Assembly (NCBI GenBank): GCA_051953655.1
Contig: JBQCIO010000093.1
Location: forward strand, 1-20,255
From: JBQCHF01 sp051953655
GTDB taxonomy: Bacteria; Actinomycetota; Actinomycetes; Motilibacterales; Motilibacteraceae
Direction: 5' to 3'
Length of the DNA stretch: 20,255 bases
Under the pieces are notes generated by a model. It made no database searches and was not told the DNA's origin. It saw only the letters and a program-made list of their open reading frames with translations. A program made the position numbers and the translations under genes. Every line of letters begins with the position of its first letter. Within the stretch, counting starts at the first letter, position 1. This document shows positions 16,970-20,255 of the stretch, piece by piece.

Positions 16970-19749
16970 GCGGCGAGCACCTCGGTGAGCTCCTCCAGCA
17001 GCGGGTCGAGGTCGGCCCCGAACAGTTCACGAGCCTTCGCGAGCCCGCCGTGCTGGGTAAACGGGACGTCCATCAGGTCCGCGGGGGCGACGGTGAGGCT
17101 GCCCGCGAGGTGGTCGCGGAGCATCGTGAGCCAGCGCAGCTGCATGTCGGTGAAGGTGCGCCCCGCCTGCTGCTGCGCATTCACCCACCCGGCGAAGCGT
17201 TGTTCGACCGTGGCCTCCCACGGCATCAGCTCGGATTCTTCCTCGAGGGTGAAGCGCACGAGGGACACCAGGTCGGTCAGGACCTTGCCGCCGTGGCCGC
17301 GGACCCGGGACTGCTCCAGGGTCTCGTAGGCGTTCCACAGCAGGTCGGTGGTCCAGGCCCGGGGCGGGCGGGAGATGGCGTTGGCGAGCTCGCGCACCTC
17401 GGTGAACGTCAGGCGCTTACCGGCCGGCTTGGCGTACAGGATCTGCAGTGCGGAGAGCTCGTCCTTGTTCTCCTCGATGAACGCCCGCCAGTCCGCCACG
17501 GTCTGCTTGGCTCGCTCGGTGGCGTCCCGGGAGAAGCGAGCCTCGACGATGCTGTCGGTGGAGACGGTGTCCAGGACCTGCTCGTAGCTGGAGCGGACCT
17601 CGAGGATGCGGGTGCGCAGCGTCGGGTTGGTGGCAAGGACCTGCACGGCGGTGTCGATGCGCGCGGCGCGGGCCGCGGCGACCTGCTCAGGCGTGGGCTC
17701 GGCCCCGCCGGCTGCGGCCTGGGCGTCGGCGTAGGCGGCGTCCACGTCGATGCTGCGCACCAGGGCGTGCGCGATGGTGCGCAGGTCGACCCCGTCGGCC
17801 AGGTCGGCGAGCTCGGCCCGGTCGGGCTTGGTGAGCTGGCGGTCCAGCCGGGTCAGACGGCTGGCGATGGAGGCGACCACGTCCGGGTCCCGGGACCCGG
17901 CGGCGACCTGCTCGAACAGGGCCTTGAGCGCGACGGCCTTCTTCCGCTCCAGCGGGCGGGCCTCGCCCATGTCGACCTCGGTGACCCCAACGGCGTCGAT
18001 GAGCACGAAGCGGGTCTTGGCGCTGGCCCCGGGGGACACGGCCTGCAGGTCGTCGTCGGAGACGACCCGCACCCCCCGGCCCTTCATCTGCTCGAAGAAG
18101 TTCCGGGACCGGACGGTGCGCATGAAGATGAGGCACTCCAGCGGCTTGACGTCAGTGCCGGTGGCAATCATGTCCACGGTGACCGCGATGCGGGGCAGGG
18201 TCGAGGTGCGGAACTCGGCCAACAGCTCCTCGGGCTTCTTCCCCGTCGTCCGGTACGTGATCTTGACGGCGAAGTCGTTGCCGCGGCCGAACTCCTCCCG
18301 GACGATGCGCACGATGTCGTCGGCGTGGCTGTCGTCCTTGGCGAAGATGAGGGTCTTGGGCACGGTGGTCCGCCCCGGGAACAGCTCGGTGCCGTAGACG
18401 TCGCGGAAGTGGCGTATGACGGTGCGGATCTGGTCCTCGGCGACGACGTTGCGGTCCAGCTCGGAGCCGTCGTAGACCAGGTCGTCCTCGAGCTCCTCCC
18501 AGCGGCGCTTGCGGGTGGAGCGGTCCCGGAACGCGGTCCAGGTGCCGGCCTCGATGGTCGAGCCGGTCTCGGAGATGGAGGTGCGGATGCGGTAGACGTC
18601 GAAGTCGACGTTGACCTGGTCGGCGACGGCTTCCTCGTGGGTGTAGGCGAACACGAGGTTCTGCCGGAAGAACCCAAGCGTCTGCTTGGACGGGGTGGCT
18701 GTCAGCCCGATGATGTACGCGTCGAAGTAGGACAGGACCTGGCTCCACTGGCCGTAGATGGACCGGTGGCACTCATCCACGACGACCAGGTCGAACATCT
18801 CCGGCGGGATGGCCGGGTTGTACTCGACCTCGGCCGGCCCCCGGATGGCCCGCTCGGGCGAGGCCTCGTCGAGCTCGTCGTCGAAGCTCTCCTCCCCGCG
18901 CAGGATGGAGTACAGGCGCTGGATGGTGGAGATGACGACCTTGGCGTCCGGGTCGATGCGGTTGCTGGTGAGGCGCTGGACTGTGTAGAGCTCGGTGAAC
19001 TTGCGTCCGTCGCCGGGGACGGTGAACCGCTCGAACTCGGTCATCGTCTGCCGGCCCAGGTTGGACCGGTCGACCAGGAACAGCACCCGGCCCGCGCCGC
19101 CGCCGCGGACGAGGCGCAGGACCGCGTTGGCGGCGGTGAACGTCTTGCCCGAGCCGGTCGCCATCTGGATGAGGGAACGAGGCCGGTCGTGCGCGAGGGA
19201 GTCCTCCAGTGCCGTGATGGCGCGCTCCTGCGCCGGCCACAGCGCTGAGGTGTCCAGGTCCGGGAGGTTGTGCAGGCGGGCGCGGAACGTGGGGTGGGCC
19301 GGGTCGGCGCGCCACTCGGCGAGCCAGCGGGCCAGGGTCTCGGGACGGTGCACCGCGAACACCTCGCGGCTGCGCGGGGTGGGGTCCAGGGCGTTGGTGA
19401 ACTGGGTCTCCACCCCGGTGCTCTCGTACAGGAACGGCAGCGGGCGCACCGGAGCCTGCACGTGCGCGGGCAGCCCGGAAGCGTACTTGGCGGTCTGCGG
19501 CTCGACCCCGATCAGCGGGGTGCCGGCCTTCTTGGCCTCCAGTGCGCCCAGAGCCTGCCCGTCGACGAACAGCAGGTAGTCGACCTCGGTGTTGCCGGCC
19601 AGCAGGAACTCGCGCACCGCCACCCCGCGGCCGGCAGCCAGGTTCAGCTCGTCGCGGTTCTGGATGACCCAGCCGGCCACCTCGAGCATGTCGTCGATGT
19701 CCAGGCGTGCGCGCGCCTCCGGCGTCAGGTACTGCCTGGCCTCGCCCAC
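16966..19749 (-). CDS. hsdR: Type I restriction endonuclease subunit HsdR (EcoEI-like)
   Basis: Predicted HsdR, 927 aa from the chosen start, the translocating and cutting subunit of the type I enzyme. Nuclease core D57...E71-A-K73 (VDYLLF and EAKK) in the N-terminal domain; helicase Walker A MATGSGKT at 196-203; DECH box at 325-328; helicase C domain with KGRGVRV; C-terminal EcoEI-type domain ending in AA. The open frame extends to 20163, but the added 138 codons are Arg/Pro-rich and unlike HsdR. I choose GTG 19749 because family similarity begins just after it (TPEARARLDIDDMLEVAGWV) and a G-rich ribosome binding site lies directly upstream. A cluster of ATG codons about 45 bases upstream is an alternative. 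First gene of the R-S-M operon. Confidence 0.94.
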   Translation of the reverse strand: MGEARQYLTPEARARLDIDDMLEVAGWVIQNRDELNLAAGRGVAVREFLLAGNTEVDYLLFVDGQALGALEAKKAGTPLIGVEPQTAKYASGLPAHVQAPVRPLPFLYESTGVETQFTNALDPTPRSREVFAVHRPETLARWLAEWRADPAHPTFRARLHNLPDLDTSALWPAQERAITALEDSLAHDRPRSLIQMATGSGKTFTAANAVLRLVRGGGAGRVLFLVDRSNLGRQTMTEFERFTVPGDGRKFTELYTVQRLTSNRIDPDAKVVISTIQRLYSILRGEESFDDELDEASPERAIRGPAEVEYNPAIPPEMFDLVVVDECHRSIYGQWSQVLSYFDAYIIGLTATPSKQTLGFFRQNLVFAYTHEEAVADQVNVDFDVYRIRTSISETGSTIEAGTWTAFRDRSTRKRRWEELEDDLVYDGSELDRNVVAEDQIRTVIRHFRDVYGTELFPGRTTVPKTLIFAKDDSHADDIVRIVREEFGRGNDFAVKITYRTTGKKPEELLAEFRTSTLPRIAVTVDMIATGTDVKPLECLIFMRTVRSRNFFEQMKGRGVRVVSDDDLQAVSPGASAKTRFVLIDAVGVTEVDMGEARPLERKKAVALKALFEQVAAGSRDPDVVASIASRLTRLDRQLTKPDRAELADLADGVDLRTIAHALVRSIDVDAAYADAQAAAGGAEPTPEQVAAARAARIDTAVQVLATNPTLRTRILEVRSSYEQVLDTVSTDSIVEARFSRDATERAKQTVADWRAFIEENKDELSALQILYAKPAGKRLTFTEVRELANAISRPPRAWTTDLLWNAYETLEQSRVRGHGGKVLTDLVSLVRFTLEEESELMPWEATVEQRFAGWVNAQQQAGRTFTDMQLRWLTMLRDHLAGSLTVAPADLMDVPFTQHGGLAKARELFGADLDPLLEELTEVLAA

Positions 19750-19750
19750 C

Positions 19751-19764
19751 CCTGCCCCCTGCCC
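19751..19764 (-). promoter_or_regulatory. Ribosome binding site supporting the hsdR start
   Basis: Read on the minus strand, the bases just before the GTG at 19749 are GGGGCAGGGGGCAGG. This purine-rich tract at normal spacing is the main sequence reason, with family similarity, for choosing that start over the longer frame. Confidence 0.45.
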
Positions 19765-20038
19765 CGTCTGCTGCCACGTGCAGCACATCATCATGCCGGG
19801 TCCCCGCCCGCTCATTGCGGCGACCGGCCGCGCGAGGCTCCTCTCGACCTGCCAGGGACGGGTGGTCGGCAGGCAGATGGAGGCCGCCTTGGCTGAATCG
19901 AGCTCACAGGCGTGTGCGGGAGTCCGTCCTCCGGCCATCGAGCGTGTGCCCACTGAGCTGGACGGGTGAGCTTCCTGCCCGTAGCGCAGCGATGACGCAG
20001 CTGGCGAGGGCGTGTTCCGATGCTGTCGTCTGGCCCGG

Positions 20039-20067
20039 CGCCTTCCCGCGTGCGCGGGGGTGGCCCG
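20039..20067 (+). repeat. Single type I-E CRISPR-repeat-like hairpin
   Basis: A 29-base stretch whose core CCCGCG-TG-CGCGGG (20045-20058) is a perfect 6-bp stem. Laid beside the E. coli I-E repeat as I remember it, about 19 of 29 positions agree without gaps, including the CCG end. No second copy is found 61 bases to either side, so there is no array here. It may be a stray repeat, a terminator stem or chance. Confidence 0.25.
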
Positions 20068-20079
20068 AAAACGGCAAAT

Positions 20080-20099
20080 GGCCCACCGGCTGGTGGACC
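20080..20099. repeat. Imperfect hairpin upstream of hsdR
   Basis: GGCCCACC (20080-20087) and GGTGGACC (20092-20099) pair at seven of eight positions around a GGCT loop. Together with the stem at 20045-20058 it could end a transcript arriving from the right on the minus strand. Confidence 0.3.
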
Positions 20100-20177
20100 G
20101 GCGGCAGTTCAGCCAGCGTCGGGCATGCCCTCGGGGGTCAGGAGGAGGCTTCCTCGCCGTCACCGAGGCGAAGGCAG

Positions 20178-20255
<78 letters not shown>

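Larger units (their letters stand above)
19750..20177. other. Region upstream of hsdR
   Basis: No supportable gene. A minus-strand frame continues from hsdR through most of it, but its product is Arg/Pro/Ser-rich with no motif. It should hold the hsdR promoter; I could not find a clear -35/-10 pair. Two small hairpins lie at 20045-20058 and 20080-20099. Confidence 0.5.

Noticed and set aside
17050..19248. 732-codon plus-strand open frame opposite hsdR
   Set aside because: Antisense to conserved nuclease and helicase motifs of hsdR; its product is Gly/Val/Asp-rich low-complexity without recognisable motifs.
20039..20128. A CRISPR array upstream of hsdR
   Set aside because: Only one repeat-like unit; the positions 61 bases before and after do not match it, and no cas gene is present.
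19750..20163. 138-codon N-terminal extension of HsdR
   Set aside because: Not HsdR-like, rich in Arg/Pro/Ser, reaches toward the artefactual end, and a better start with a ribosome binding site exists at 19749.

Overview
The window is about 70% G+C, uses many GTG starts with purine-rich ribosome binding sites, and packs genes into units with 4-base GTGA/ATGA overlaps. This points to a high-GC actinobacterium; genus and species cannot be read from it. It is a compact anti-phage/anti-plasmid defence island holding three systems: a DISARM core (drmA-drmB), a complete Wadjet operon (jetA-jetB-jetC-jetD) and a complete type I restriction-modification system (hsdR-hsdS-hsdM).

Layout. (1) Bases 113-5625, plus strand: DrmA helicase and DrmB (DUF1998), overlapping by 4 bases. 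A 77-codon frame starting inside the end of drmB sits where drmC is expected, but no phospholipase-D gene follows, so the DISARM set looks incomplete. (2) Bases 5626-6337: a 0.7-kb gap with no convincing full gene, a possible terminator hairpin at its left and a possible promoter plus inverted repeat before jetA. (3) Bases 6338-13909, plus strand: four Wadjet genes, each start overlapping the previous stop by 4 bases; the catalytic motifs of JetC (ATPase) and JetD (Toprim-like nuclease) are intact. (4) Bases 13910-14024: convergent gap with a 9-bp GC hairpin, probably a shared terminator. (5) Bases 14025-19749, minus strand: HsdR, HsdS, HsdM in the transcription order R-S-M, again with 4-base overlaps. 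(6) Bases 19750-20255: upstream of hsdR, with two small hairpins, one resembling a single type I-E CRISPR repeat, then a G-rich tail ending in 32 G, which is very probably a sequencing or assembly artefact at a contig end.

How the parts fit: by family knowledge the type I enzyme cuts DNA lacking the host methyl pattern, Wadjet recognises and cleaves circular plasmid DNA with an SMC-like motor and the JetD nuclease, and DrmAB is the DNA-binding/helicase core of DISARM. No DISARM methylase, drmC, drmD or drmE is visible; they may be left of the window, lost, or replaced. No integrase, transposase, tRNA or rRNA was found.

Nothing here is a wholly new system on sequence alone. The most interesting points are the DISARM core with an apparently aborted third gene, the absence of its own methylase beside a complete type I methylase, the long acidic N-terminus of JetB built on a hexamer repeat, and the lower-GC first recognition domain of HsdS.
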